Assembly: GCA_002092835.1 (NCBI GenBank)
Contig: LVWL01000019.1
Location: 62,001-126,000, forward strand
Direction: 5' to 3'
Origin: Campylobacter concisus
GTDB lineage: Bacteria; Campylobacterota; Campylobacteria; Campylobacterales; Campylobacteraceae
DNA length: 64,000 nucleotides
Below the pieces are notes generated by a model that saw only the letters and a list, made by a program, of their open reading frames with translations, searched no databases and was not told the origin of the DNA. The position numbers and the translations under genes were made by a program. How positions within the stretch are numbered: the stretch's first letter is position 1; every line of letters begins with the position of its first letter. Below are positions 17,771-27,280 of this stretch, piece by piece.

Positions 17771-17983
17771 GTGGCTAAGATGACAAAACGTGATATGGCT
17801 TATCATTTAGACGTTGATGTCGCAACGCTTTACAACTGGCGAAAACACAAGCCAAACCTTTATCGTATCGTGATGCTTGGATTTAAATTTGATGAGCTTA
17901 TTGAGCAGAGCAAAAAGACTTACGATGAACTTTGTGAATATGAAAATTTGATCAATCAAGACATAGAAAAATTTAGTAAATAA
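17771..17983 (+). CDS. small putative DNA-binding protein, helix-turn-helix type
   Basis: 70 residues, GTG start with a strong AAGGAG 6 bases upstream. The N-terminal 35 residues (MTKRDMAYHLDVDVATLYNWRKHKPNLY) read as a homeodomain-like or XRE-like helix-turn-helix: a helix, a turn at DVDV, and a recognition helix ATLYNWRKHKP. A short acidic helix follows. Similar one-domain proteins occur in other campylobacters as isolated chromosomal genes. The target is unknown. It lies alone between the beta-barrel gene and rho. Confidence 0.75.
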   Translation: MAKMTKRDMAYHLDVDVATLYNWRKHKPNLYRIVMLGFKFDELIEQSKKTYDELCEYENLINQDIEKFSK

Positions 17984-18080
17984 TCGTTTAAAAATTGTAA
18001 CCTCTTATAATTGTAAGTTTAAAATTTCTAAGATATTTTTGGCTAGAAAAGCTAGAAGTTATTTATTTCATAGTGAAGAA

Positions 18081-18114
18081 ATTTGAGCTTAAAGCAAGCG
18101 CTTCAAGCTCAAAT
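18081..18114 (-). terminator. hairpin downstream of rho
   Basis: A 10-bp perfect stem, ATTTGAGCTT at 18081-18090 and AAGCTCAAAT at 18105-18114, lying 5 bases beyond the rho stop. The loop contains a self-complementary AAGCGCTT. Leftward the stem is followed by TTTCTTC, a modest T-tail, so it is a probable but not strong terminator. Confidence 0.55.
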
Positions 18115-18118
18115 AAAT

Positions 18119-19458
18119 TTACTCGTTAAGGATTGAGAGAAGCTCTTTGTTGTCTTTCGTTTTTAACATTTTTGCATACAAGAATTTAAGCGCTTCGACG
18201 TCGTCCATTGTAGCGATCGCAGAGCGAATAGCCCAAATTTTTTGAAGCTCATCAGGCTTTTGAAGTAGCTCTTCTTTTCTAGTGCCTGATTTTAGCACGT
18301 TGATAGCTGGGTAAATTCTGCGGTCTGAGATATTGCGGTCAAGTACGATTTCGCTGTTACCAGTGCCTTTAAACTCTTCAAATATCACTTCATCCATGCG
18401 TGAGCCAGTGTCGATTAGAGCGGTTGCTATGATGGTTAGAGAGCCGCCATGCTCGATATTTCTAGCTGCACCAAAGAAGCGTTTTGGCTTATGAAGTGCG
18501 TTTGCGTCTACACCGCCTGTTAGTACCTTGCCGCTTGGTGGAGTCACTGTGTTGTAGGCACGTGCTAGACGTGTTATACTATCAAGTAAGATGATGACAT
18601 CTTTACCCATCTCACTAGACGTTTTGCCTTTTCGATGACTAGCTCTGCCACGCGGACGTGATTAAGCGCTGGCAGGTCAAATGTCGAGCTAAATACCTCG
18701 CCTTTTACGCAGCGCTGCATATCGGTAACTTCTTCTGGTCTCTCATCGACTAGAAGCACCATTAGCTGGGCTTCTGGGTGATTTTTAGCGATGCCGTGAG
18801 CTAGCTCTTTCATAAGCTCAGTTTTACCACTTCTTGGAGGTGCGACGATGAGGCCACGCTGACCTTTACCGATAGGCGTGAAAAGATCAAGCACACGGCC
18901 CGTTAGCTTCATTGGATCATATTCTAAATTTAGCTTTTCAGTTGGGAAAAGTGGGGTTAGGTTGTCAAATAACGGCCTCTCTTTTGCATCTGCTAGAGGC
19001 ATATAATTTACCGCTTCGATCTTTAAAAGAGCGTAGTATTTTTCCTGATCTTTTGGCTCTCTTACTTGGCCTGTGATGATGTCGCCCACACGAAGTGCAA
19101 ATTTACGAATTTGTGAGTTTGAAACGTAGGCGTCGTTTGAGCTGTCGCTTAAATTTGCATCAACAGCCCTTAAAAAGCCGTAGCCCTCATTTGTGATCTC
19201 TAAAATTCCAGTAAATAGTATAAAGCCGCCTTGTTTTGTCTGGGTTTTTAGTATCTCAAATATCAAATCCTGCCTGCGAAATTCGCGTGGATTTTCGACA
19301 CCGACGCTATTTGCAATCTGTACTAGCTCATCTAAGCTAAGCGTTCTTAGCTCTTCGATCTTGTGTCCATCTACTGGTATGTGTGTTCTTGATGCTTGAT
19401 GTTTTTTTGTAGTTTTTGTGTTTTGAGCAGCACTTTGCTCGGTTTGGTTATTTTCCAT
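18119..19458 (-). CDS. rho: transcription termination factor Rho, single-base frameshift
   Basis: The hexameric RNA helicase that ends transcription of untranslated RNA. Seen in order: Rho N-terminal domain ([15 protein letters not shown]), cold-shock-like RNA-binding domain ([20 protein letters not shown]), Walker [15 protein letters not shown], Walker [17 protein letters not shown], and the C-terminal Q/R-loop region ([33 protein letters not shown]). The frame breaks inside RLVEMGKDV: a CC to C loss at 18613 (GG to G on the coding strand) splits it. Adding one base gives about 446 residues with no missing domain, so the gene is probably intact in the cell. Confidence 0.95.
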
Positions 19459-19605
19459 ATTTCCTCTTTAAATGCGGGGATAATTTTGCAGAATTTCTAG
19501 GTTTCAAAAAGAAGTTTTTGAAAGTTTTGGCATTTTATAAAAATAAAACTTTGTTGTCAAGAAATGGTATAAAATAAAATTTTTGCTCAAAAATGGTTGA
19601 TTTGC

Positions 19606-19611
19606 TATAAT
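19606..19611 (+). promoter_or_regulatory. -10 element of ccoI
   Basis: A perfect TATAAT at 19606-19611 (context TTGCTATAATCTCGCC), 137 bases before the ccoI ATG. This implies a leader of about 130 bases, unusually long for this window. Confidence 0.6.
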
Positions 19612-19665
19612 CTCGCCATTTTATAACGATAACAAAAGAAGAAATTTGTGCCTATTTTTGTAGTT

Positions 19666-19700
19666 TGCCTACCATAAATTTATATGGTGCGTAGTAGGCA
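19666..19700 (+). other. hairpin in the ccoI leader
   Basis: TGCCTAC at 19666-19672 pairs with GTAGGCA at 19694-19700; alternatively ACCATA (19671-19676) pairs with TATGGT (19683-19688). The two pairings share bases 19671-19672, so they compete in part. No T-run follows, so it is not a plain terminator. It matches no riboswitch class that I recognise. Confidence 0.4.
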
Positions 19701-19747
19701 TGTGATGCAATAATATTAGTAAAAATTTTAGATAAAAGAAAGTAAAA

Positions 19748-22127
19748 ATGCCACAAAGTAGATGTGCTCATTGTAGATTAAAATTTGATGAAAGCGTGAT
19801 GATCTCAAATGAAAGCGGACTTAAATTTTGCTGTGCTGGCTGCAAAGGCGTTTATGAAATTTTAAATGAAAATGGGCTTAGTGAGTTTTATGAACGTCTT
19901 GGTAAAAATACACTTACACCGGCAAGCAACGGTGCAAATATCAAAAATTTAGCGACAAATTTTAGTGAGCTTGTGACAAAAGAGGGCGACTTTAGTCAAA
20001 TTTCATTTTTAATTGATGGCATCACTTGCTCAGCTTGCATCTGGCTACTTGAAAAGGCACTTTTTAGCTTGCCTGGCGTCTTGGAGGTAAATATTAACTC
20101 GCTTAATCAAAAAGCAGTTATTGTCTTTGATGAGCAAGAGCTTTTGGTAGAGCAAATAATTGAAAAAATTTATGCCGTTGGTTATGTCCCAAAGCCTTAT
20201 GCTACGAGTCAAAAAGAGGACGAACTAGCTAAGAAAAGAAGAAATTTTTACACAAAAGCGCTAGTTGGTATCTTTGCTACGATGAATATTATGTGGCTAG
20301 CTATTGCTCAGTATAGTGGGTATTTTAGTGGCATAAGAGGCGATATAAAAGATATTTTAAGCTTTGCGCAGTTTGTATTAGCAACGCCTGTACTTTTTTA
20401 TACTGGTAGTGAGTTTTTCAAAGGAGCAAAGATAGCCATAAAAAACGCTTCGCCAAATATGGACCTGCTTGTTATCACGGGAGCTAGCATAACATACATC
20501 TACTCCATTTTTGCGATGTTTACGAGGAGTGGCGAGAGCTATTTTGACTCGGTTGCGATGATTATCACCTTTGTTTTTATTGGTAAATTTTTAGAAATTT
20601 TGGGTAAGAAAAAGGCGCTTGAGACTTCAAATTTCTTAAATGATATGCTGCTTGCAAAGGTGTGCGTTTTAGAAGATGGCAAGGATGTTTTAAAAGAGCC
20701 AAGAGATGTAAATTTGGGCGAAAAGATCGTGCTTAGATCAGGCGAGAGGGCGCTGATTGATGGGGTGGTGCTTAGCGGCGAGGCAAGCGTGGATAGCTCA
20801 AGTCTAACGGGAGAGAGCCTGCCTGTGACCTTGGAAGTGGGACAAGAGGTAAAAAGTGGCGTCATTTGTCAAAATGGACAAATCATCTACGAGGCAAAGG
20901 AAATTTTTAAAAATTCTTATCTAAACCAGCTCATAAATTTACTCCAAAACGCAGAGCTAAAAAAGCCAAATATCGAGCTAGCAGTCAATAAAATCGCTTC
21001 TAAATTCTCTCTTAGCGTGCTGACGTTAGCATTTTTTACATTTTGGTTTTGGTACTTTAAATTTGGCTTTTCAGAAGCTATCGTCACGGCTGTCAGAGTC
21101 ATCGTGATCGCTTGCCCTTGTGCGCTTGCTCTTGCCACGCCAGTTAGCAGTGTTTGCGCCCTTGGTGTGGCTTTTAAAAATAGAGTGCTTTTTAAGGAGG
21201 CTAAATTTTTTGAAAGCCTTGCAAAGTGCGATGTGGCGGTATTTGACAAGACTGGTACACTCACAAAGGCAGAATTTGAAGTTAGTGATTTTTTCATAAA
21301 AGAAAACATAAGTTAGATGAAATTTATTCACTGGCTCTTATATCAAATCATCAAATAAGCGTGGCAGTGGCTAAATTTCTAAAGCAAAAAGGCGCAAGAA
21401 AAATAGAGCTTAAAAATACAAATTTAAGCGTGGCTAAGGGTGTTGAGGCTGAAATTTCAGGTAAAAAATTTTATGCAGGAAGCAAACGATTTTTAGTTGA
21501 AAATGGTATCAGCTTTGATGAAGCTGAAGAAATGTGAGCTTTTTTGTGGGGCTTAATGGTGAGTTAGTGGCGAAATTTTACCTAAAAGATAGTGTAAAGC
21601 CCGAGGCAAAGACCTTGATAGACGAGCTAAAGAGTGCTGGCATGAAAGTGTGTATCTTAAGTGGCGATGTGCAAAAAGTGGTAAAAAACGTGGCAGATGA
21701 GCTTGGCGTGAGTGGGTTTAGAGCAGAGATGTTGCCTGAAACGAAAGCTAAATTTATAAGCAAACTAAAAGAGCAGGGCAAAAAGGTGCTAATGGTAGGG
21801 GACGGCATAAACGACGCAGCAGCGCTTAGCCTTGCTCATGTTGCCATTTGCATGGGAAGTGGGGCGGCAATAAGCTTAGAAAGAAGCGATGTAGTGCTAC
21901 TTGATGATAGTTTAAAAAGTCTAGCAAAGGCCATAAAAATCTCAAAATTTACTTACAAAACGATAAAACAAAATTTGCTCTTTTGTCTTCTTTATAATGT
22001 TCTTGCTCTACCATTTGCTGTATGTGGCTATGTCATACCGCTATTTGCTGCGCTTTTTATGTCGCTTAGCTCGCTAAGTGTTATCTTAAACTCGCTTTGT
22101 ATTGTTAGAAAATTTAAGGAAAAATAA
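19748..22127 (+). CDS. ccoI: cbb3 oxidase-associated copper P1B-ATPase, two single-base frameshifts
   Basis: A heavy-metal ATPase of the CcoI/FixI type that moves copper outward for assembly of cbb3 cytochrome oxidase. N-terminal cysteine cluster C6, C9, C28, C29, C32 (CAHC, CCAGC); HMA domain with GITCSAC (C94xxC97); the transmembrane CPC in IACPCALA; phosphorylation site DKTGT at about 500; hinge GDGINDAAAL. The frame breaks twice: TTT to TT at 21313-21314 and AAAA to AAA at 21530-21532; correcting both gives about 793 residues of uninterrupted homology. It overlaps ccoS by one base (TAATGG), which confirms the CcoI rather than CopA assignment. Confidence 0.93.
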
Positions 22128-22339
22128 TGGATAGCACGACACTTGCGATGCTAGTTTTTATCTCAGTTTTGATGGGGGCATTTTTACTTTTTGGCGTGCT
22201 TTGGGGGATAAAAAATAAGCAATTTGAGGACTACCGAAAATTTTTAGACGGAGCAAATTTGGACGATGAAGATGCACTAAATGAAGCTTATGAGCTAGAG
22301 CTTCGCAAAAAAGAAGCTCTAAAAAAGAGCAAAATCTAA
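22127..22339 (+). CDS. ccoS: cbb3-type cytochrome oxidase assembly protein CcoS
   Basis: 70 residues: one N-terminal transmembrane helix (about 5-28, MLVFISVLMGAFLLFGVLWGI), then the conserved KNKQFEDYRKFLDG and an acidic-basic tail. This short layout is typical of CcoS/FixS, needed for cofactor insertion into cbb3 oxidase. The start shares a base with the ccoI stop. It ends 12 bases before the convergent dnaX. Confidence 0.93.
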   Translation: MDSTTLAMLVFISVLMGAFLLFGVLWGIKNKQFEDYRKFLDGANLDDEDALNEAYELELRKKEALKKSKI

Positions 22340-22351
22340 TAAAGATAAAAT

Positions 22352-23989
22352 TTAGCTCTCAATCGTTGGCTCGCCAAAAAGTCTATTGGCCTCTTTTAGA
22401 GCCCCTTGTTCTCTTTGCCTTTGAAGCTCTTCTGGCGTTTTTGGCTCTTTATTTAGCATCAAAGCAAAGTTATTTTTTTCGTTTTGAAGCTCGCTTTTTA
22501 TCTCGGTTTTTGGCTCATTTTTAGTTTCAATGTTATTTGCATTTAATCTTGAAATTTCCTCGTCAAGCTCGTCTAATTCGCTTTTTTCATTATTTTCTAA
22601 AGAGGCTTTAGGCGTCTTGGTTTGCGCCTTTTGCTCATCGCTCTTTGCATTTACTATCTTCGCATTTTGTCCAAAAAGCGTACGCAATATCTCGTTTAAG
22701 ATTTTCCAATTTTTCTTAAAATATTCAAGATTTTCATCTTTTGCATTTACTATCAGTCCAAGCTCATTGTTATTAAAGAAGCTAAATTCTACAAATTCTT
22801 TAAAAAACTCGCCAAGATCGTAATTTCTATCATAAATTTTTGTTAAGAAGAGTTCGTATGGACCTTGCATCTTGGCAGGAGCTACTTGGCTTTTTTGAGT
22901 GCTGACTTCTGTGATTTGAGTGGAATTTTCGTTATTTTTTGAGATCACTTCATTTATAGCATCATCGATATCTTGTAAATTTAGCGCTTCTATCATCATA
23001 AAAAGCATTAGCATTAGCACAAAGCCATTGTCGCTACTTACATTTAGCATACCTTTAGCTTGTGCCAAAATCCTAAAAAATCTCTCATAAACAAGTAGTG
23101 AAATTTTTGAGTCGTTTTCTATAAATTTTTGCTTTAAATTTGCCAAAATTTCATCTATTATCATCTCAGGATCATAGCTTTCAAGTTCGCTTACGAGCAC
23201 TCTAATGGCATTTTTATCGTGATTTAAAACATGAGTTATTATCTCTTCGATCTTTTCTGGATCAAGAAGCCCTAACATCGATGCTACGCCATTTGCCGTG
23301 ACATTATTTGCCCCGTAAATTATAGCTTGATCAAGAAGTGTCAAAGTATCTCTTAGCGATCCTCCGCCACTTCTTGCTAAAATTTCAAGCGCCTCTTTTT
23401 CGTAGCTAATGCCTTCTTTGCTTAAAATAAACTCAAGATGTTTAATGATGCTGTATCTGCTTATTTGCTTAAACCTAAAATGCTGCGTTCTTGAAAGCAC
23501 CGTTGTTGGGAGTTTTAATGGATCAGTCGTCGCTAGAATAAATTTTACATAGCTTGGTGGCTCTTCAAGCGTTTTTAAAAGAGCATTAAATGCCTCTTTG
23601 GTTAGCATATGCACTTCATCGATTATAAAAATTTTATATCTTGCCATTGCTGGAGCATATTTTGTTTGCTCTATTAGCTCTCTTATGTCATCTATCTTTC
23701 TGTGGCTAGCTGCGTCCATTTCGATGATGTCCATATGCCTTGACTCATTTGCCATTATGCATTGTGGGCATACTTCACATGGTTTTGAGGTAGGTCCTTT
23801 TTCGCACACTAAAGCTTTTGAAAATATCCTGGCACTTGAAGTTTTACCACTTCCTCTAAGTCCTGAAAATAGATATGCATGGCTTATGCGACCTTCATCA
23901 AGTGCGTGTATCAGACTTTTACTAACGGCTTCTTGACCGATAAGTTCGTCAAAATTTCTAGGGCGATATTTTAAAGCTAGTGCTTGCAA
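22352..23989 (-). CDS. dnaX: DNA polymerase III subunit gamma/tau
   Basis: Clamp-loader ATPase of the replicative polymerase. Starts MQALALKYRPRNFDELIGQ; Walker A GLRGSGKT at 43-50; four-cysteine zinc module in CEKGPTSKPCEVCPQC (from about 63); Walker B and sensor regions (FIIDEVHMLTKEAFNALLKTLEEPP). The C-terminal part (about 370-545) is diverged, acidic and low-complexity. 545 residues. I saw no A6G-type slippery site with a nearby stop, so a separate gamma product by frameshifting is not supported. Neighbours ccoI-ccoS and rho match the C. jejuni order as I recall it. Confidence 0.96.
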   Translation of the reverse strand: MQALALKYRPRNFDELIGQEAVSKSLIHALDEGRISHAYLFSGLRGSGKTSSARIFSKALVCEKGPTSKPCEVCPQCIMANESRHMDIIEMDAASHRKIDDIRELIEQTKYAPAMARYKIFIIDEVHMLTKEAFNALLKTLEEPPSYVKFILATTDPLKLPTTVLSRTQHFRFKQISRYSIIKHLEFILSKEGISYEKEALEILARSGGGSLRDTLTLLDQAIIYGANNVTANGVASMLGLLDPEKIEEIITHVLNHDKNAIRVLVSELESYDPEMIIDEILANLKQKFIENDSKISLLVYERFFRILAQAKGMLNVSSDNGFVLMLMLFMMIEALNLQDIDDAINEVISKNNENSTQITEVSTQKSQVAPAKMQGPYELFLTKIYDRNYDLGEFFKEFVEFSFFNNNELGLIVNAKDENLEYFKKNWKILNEILRTLFGQNAKIVNAKSDEQKAQTKTPKASLENNEKSELDELDEEISRLNANNIETKNEPKTEIKSELQNEKNNFALMLNKEPKTPEELQRQREQGALKEANRLFGEPTIES

Positions 23990-24135
23990 CTGCTTTCCTT
24001 TTGCAATTTTTTATTTGCCGATTTTATAAAAAAAGGTATAAATTTATGATTATTTATATCCTTAAATTGGGTTAAAATTTTTATATTTTTAGATTGCATT
24101 TAGTTAAATTTTAGATAATTGGTAATTTAAAAAGG

Positions 24136-24747
24136 ATGAAAATGTCTGCATTTTGGAGTGGATTTTTTACTAGTTTATCTTTGATATTGGCTATTGGTGC
24201 GCAAAATGCATTTGTTTTGAAGCAGGGTATAAAAAAGGAGCATGTCTTTGTAGTTTGCTTAATATGCGCGCTTTGTGATGCTTTGCTTATATTTGCTGGA
24301 GTTTTTGGTTTTGCACAAGTGATACAAAAATTTGAGCTTGTTAGGCAAGTAGCTATATATGGCGGCTTTATCTTTTTATTTATGTATGGTCTAAAGAGTT
24401 TGTATGCCGCATTTAGAAATTCTCAAAGCCTTCGTCCAAGTGTACAACACGAGTCAAAATTTAGTAAAATAGTGCTTTTAACGCTTGCTTTTACTTGGTT
24501 AAATCCTCACGTCTATCTTGATACAATGCTTTTAATAGGATCTGTTTCAACAAAATTTGGTGGTGAAAACATAACTTTTGGTATCGGTGCTAGTTTCGCA
24601 TCGTTAGTATTTTTCTTTTCTTTGGGATATGGCGCTAGAGTCTTAGCACCAATTTTTGCCAAAGAAATTTCATGGAAAATTTTAGAAATTTTTGTTGGAA
24701 TTGTTATGTTGGTGATAGCTTTTAGTTTACTATTTGTCAAAGTATAA
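24136..24747 (+). CDS. LysE/ArgO family amino-acid exporter
   Basis: 203 residues with about six transmembrane helices. The family signature FFTSLSLILAIGAQNAFVLKQGI covers residues 10-32, and TWLNPHVYLDTMLLIG (about 118-133) is the second conserved block. Exports lysine, arginine or related amino acids across the inner membrane; the substrate cannot be fixed from sequence. A stand-alone gene, convergent with glnA, with its own AT-rich upstream region (24001-24135). Confidence 0.9.
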   Translation: MKMSAFWSGFFTSLSLILAIGAQNAFVLKQGIKKEHVFVVCLICALCDALLIFAGVFGFAQVIQKFELVRQVAIYGGFIFLFMYGLKSLYAAFRNSQSLRPSVQHESKFSKIVLLTLAFTWLNPHVYLDTMLLIGSVSTKFGGENITFGIGASFASLVFFFSLGYGARVLAPIFAKEISWKILEIFVGIVMLVIAFSLLFVKV

Positions 24748-24810
24748 GGATAAAATACATAAAATTTTATGTTAAATATTTTGTATTTTTGTATGTATTG
24801 TGTTTTGTAT

Positions 24811-24837
24811 AAAAAGCCTTGGCATGTGTGCCAAGGC
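24811..24837 (-). terminator. rho-independent terminator of glnA
   Basis: A 9-bp GC-rich perfect stem, GCCTTGGCA at 24816-24824 and TGCCAAGGC at 24829-24837, with a 4-base loop. Leftward it is followed by TTTTT (24811-24815 on the plus strand read as A). It lies 12 bases beyond the glnA stop. On the plus strand it is followed by AAAATTTT, so it may also act on the LysE transcript. Confidence 0.85.
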
Positions 24838-24848
24838 AAAATTTTAGA

Positions 24849-26279
24849 TTAGCAAGAGAAACAAGTTTTAAACTCATAAGCGGTTGGACGTGCTTCATAA
24901 GGCCAAACCTGAGTTTCAAATTTCACGTGCTGATATGTGTCGATGAAATCATCAGACATTATTGGTTTTAGATATTCGTTATCGCGAATTAGTGCTTCTA
25001 AGCTACCGCGAAGTGTGTGTGGTAGCTGTTCGATACCACGCTCTCTGATCTCATCAAGATGAAGTTTAAATAAATTTTCATCCATCGGACCAACTGGCTC
25101 GTATTTGTGTTTAACGCCGTCAAGCCCCGCCATTAGCATTGCTGAAAAGGCTAGATAAGGGTTTGCTGTACTATCAGGAAATCTCATCTCAGCTCTTACT
25201 GAGTTTTCGCCTGCACCATAAGGTATACGTATGCTAGCTGAGCGGTTTTGGCTAGAGTATGTCAGGATAGACGGTGCTTCAAAGCCTGGAATTAGACGTT
25301 TATAGCTGTTTGTGCTAGGGTTTGTAAAAGCTGCGACACTTCTTGCGTGTTTTAAAACTCCGCCGATGTAGTACCTCGCAAAGTCGCTTAAATTCGCATA
25401 TCCGCCCTCTTTATAAAATAAATTTTTGCCATCTTTCCAAACTGACTGGTGCACGTGCATGCCGCTGCCGTTGTCGCCATAGAGCGGTTTTGGCATAAAT
25501 GTAACAGTTTTGCCGTTTAAATGAGCTACCATGCGAACTACATATTTATAAATTTGGACATTATCGGCAGCTTCAACTAGATTACCAAATTTTACACCGA
25601 TCTCACCTTGTCCTTGGGCAACTTCATGGTGTCCTAGGAATACTTCAAGTCCAACTTGCTCTAGAACTTGCATCATTTCAGCTCTTAGATCTACCATGCT
25701 ATCAATTGGTTGAGTCATCAAGTAGCCGCCTTTTCTGCGTGGACGGTGACCTGTGTTGTAGCTGTCTTTGAAGTCTGCAGCGTCGTTCCACTCGCCTTCT
25801 TCGCTATCTACTTGATACATCGCGCAGTTTGGGCTATCAATGATTTTGACGTTATCAAATACAAAAAATTCATTCTCAGGACCAAAATATGCCTCATCAC
25901 CAAGCCCACTGTCTTTTACATATTGCATTGCTCTTTTGGCAATTGAGCGAGGGCATTTTTCATAAATTTGACCTTTGTATATGTCAAAAATGTCGCAAAA
26001 AACGACTATTGTGATATCTGAGGTAAATGGGTCTAAAAAGGCAGTAGTAGCTTCTGGTTTCATTAGCATATCGCTTTTATCTATCGGCTGCCAGCCATGC
26101 ATAGAGCTAGCATCCATCGGTATGCCGTGTGTAAAATGATCTTTTGTAACTGCTTTTATATTGTAGCTTATGCTGTGCCATGCACCGCCTAAGTCAGTAA
26201 ATCTAAAATCTACAAATTTGACTTCATTTTCTTTACAAAAATCAAAAAAATGATCTACGCTTTGGACAAATTTTCCCAT
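24849..26279 (-). CDS. glnA: glutamine synthetase type I, lacking the adenylylation tyrosine
   Basis: Makes glutamine from glutamate, ammonia and ATP; the main ammonia-assimilating enzyme. The active-site segments are [37 protein letters not shown] and [11 protein letters not shown]. 476 residues, normal for GSI. At the place of the adenylylated Tyr (NLY in E. coli, Tyr397) it has NLF: Phe404 encoded at 25068-25070. GlnE-type regulation is therefore not expected, as also known for H. pylori GlnA. Strong ribosome binding site (AGAAGGAGAAAAG) before ATG 26279. Confidence 0.98.
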   Translation of the reverse strand: MGKFVQSVDHFFDFCKENEVKFVDFRFTDLGGAWHSISYNIKAVTKDHFTHGIPMDASSMHGWQPIDKSDMLMKPEATTAFLDPFTSDITIVVFCDIFDIYKGQIYEKCPRSIAKRAMQYVKDSGLGDEAYFGPENEFFVFDNVKIIDSPNCAMYQVDSEEGEWNDAADFKDSYNTGHRPRRKGGYLMTQPIDSMVDLRAEMMQVLEQVGLEVFLGHHEVAQGQGEIGVKFGNLVEAADNVQIYKYVVRMVAHLNGKTVTFMPKPLYGDNGSGMHVHQSVWKDGKNLFYKEGGYANLSDFARYYIGGVLKHARSVAAFTNPSTNSYKRLIPGFEAPSILTYSSQNRSASIRIPYGAGENSVRAEMRFPDSTANPYLAFSAMLMAGLDGVKHKYEPVGPMDENLFKLHLDEIRERGIEQLPHTLRGSLEALIRDNEYLKPIMSDDFIDTYQHVKFETQVWPYEARPTAYEFKTCFSC

Positions 26280-26309
26280 TCTTTTCTCCTTCTGGTTTTT
26301 AATTTTCGT

Positions 26310-26315
26310 ATTCTA
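26310..26315 (-). promoter_or_regulatory. -10 element of glnA
   Basis: Read leftward, TAGAAT (26315-26310) in the context TATGATAGAATACG lies about 30 bases before the glnA ATG and fits a sigma-70 -10 box. Confidence 0.45.
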
Positions 26316-26365
26316 TCATAAAACCTAATATTTAAGATTAAATTTATATTTTATTTGAACCCAAT

Positions 26366-27145
26366 CTAAAATTTTACTAATTCTCTATCTCTATTTTTAA
26401 AAATAGCACATTTTGAATAACCTAAATCTCTAGCTATTTGCTCGCAAATTTCACCATTTTTACCGATATCTTCTTTTGTGTGAGCGTCTGAGCCAAAGGT
26501 GATGGTTATATCTTTTTCGGCTATTAGTTCAAGTAAATTTACGCTTGGATATTGCTCGCCGATAGGTTTTCTAAAGCCAGCGGCATTTATCTCAACAACT
26601 AAATCTGCTTCTTTTATCGCATTTACTGCATTTTTAGCCAAAATTCTAACATCCTTTTTTGGCAAAAATTTAAAAAGTTTTAAAAGATCGATATGTCCCA
26701 TAATGTCAAATTTGCCAAGCTTAGCCGATCTTTCTACGTGATCAAAATACTCTTGCCAAATTTGATCCAAGTCTTTGCCCTTGTAGCCACCGATAAATTC
26801 TGGATTATCAAATGCCCAGCCATTAAAAAAATGCACAGAGCCTATTAGATAATCGACCTTCCTACTAAAAACTCGCTCGTCCATAAAACCATCTAAAAAA
26901 TCCATCTCATAGCCAAGCAAAATTTCTATCTCACCGCTAAATTCATCTCTTAAACGTAAAATTTTATCTTCATAGCCTTGCATTTCATCAAAGCTCATTC
27001 TGTAAGCTTCATCGTAGTTCATTGGGGCGTGATCGCTAAAACCAAAGTATTTTGTGCCAGCTTTTATTGCGTTTTGTACATACTCTCTTGGCTTGCCAAC
27101 TGCGTGCTTGCAAAGTGGCGTATGGTTGTGAAGATCGACGGTCAT
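26366..27145 (-). CDS. PHP-superfamily phosphatase, HisJ-like
   Basis: 259 residues. Metal-ligand motifs of the PHP fold are visible: DLHNHTPLCKHA at 4-15, GFSDHAPM at about 35-42, LLGYEMDFL with the conserved Glu, GSVHFF at about 101-106, MGHIDLLK at about 149-156, and the terminal GSDAH. This order matches HisJ-type histidinol-phosphatases. Histidine genes are not nearby, so the substrate could be a different phosphate ester. Divergent from cheZ. Confidence 0.82.
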   Translation of the reverse strand: MTVDLHNHTPLCKHAVGKPREYVQNAIKAGTKYFGFSDHAPMNYDEAYRMSFDEMQGYEDKILRLRDEFSGEIEILLGYEMDFLDGFMDERVFSRKVDYLIGSVHFFNGWAFDNPEFIGGYKGKDLDQIWQEYFDHVERSAKLGKFDIMGHIDLLKLFKFLPKKDVRILAKNAVNAIKEADLVVEINAAGFRKPIGEQYPSVNLLELIAEKDITITFGSDAHTKEDIGKNGEICEQIARDLGYSKCAIFKNRDRELVKF

Positions 27146-27248
27146 TTTATGCCTTTTAAGATCGTTTATTTTTAAAAATGCTATCTAAAAATTTATAAAT
27201 TTAAAGATAAAGGCATTGCCTTTAAACTTACTTTTTATTTAAATCCTA

Positions 27249-27254
27249 TATAAT
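27249..27254 (+). promoter_or_regulatory. -10 element of the cheZ operon
   Basis: A perfect TATAAT at 27249-27254 (context CCTATATAATCAAG), 27 bases before the ATG at 27281, with TAGGAG as the ribosome binding site. It probably drives cheZ, trhP, purE and following genes, which are tightly packed. Confidence 0.65.
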
Positions 27255-27280
27255 CAAGCCAAATTTTATTAGGAGCTTTT

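Noticed and set aside
19748-21316. CopA-type copper detoxification ATPase
   Set aside because: The N-terminal cysteine cluster and the coupled ccoS gene point to the CcoI/FixI cytochrome oxidase assembly type.
22352-23989. Programmed frameshift giving a short gamma form of dnaX
   Set aside because: No A6G-like slippery run with a closely following alternative stop was seen in the coding strand.
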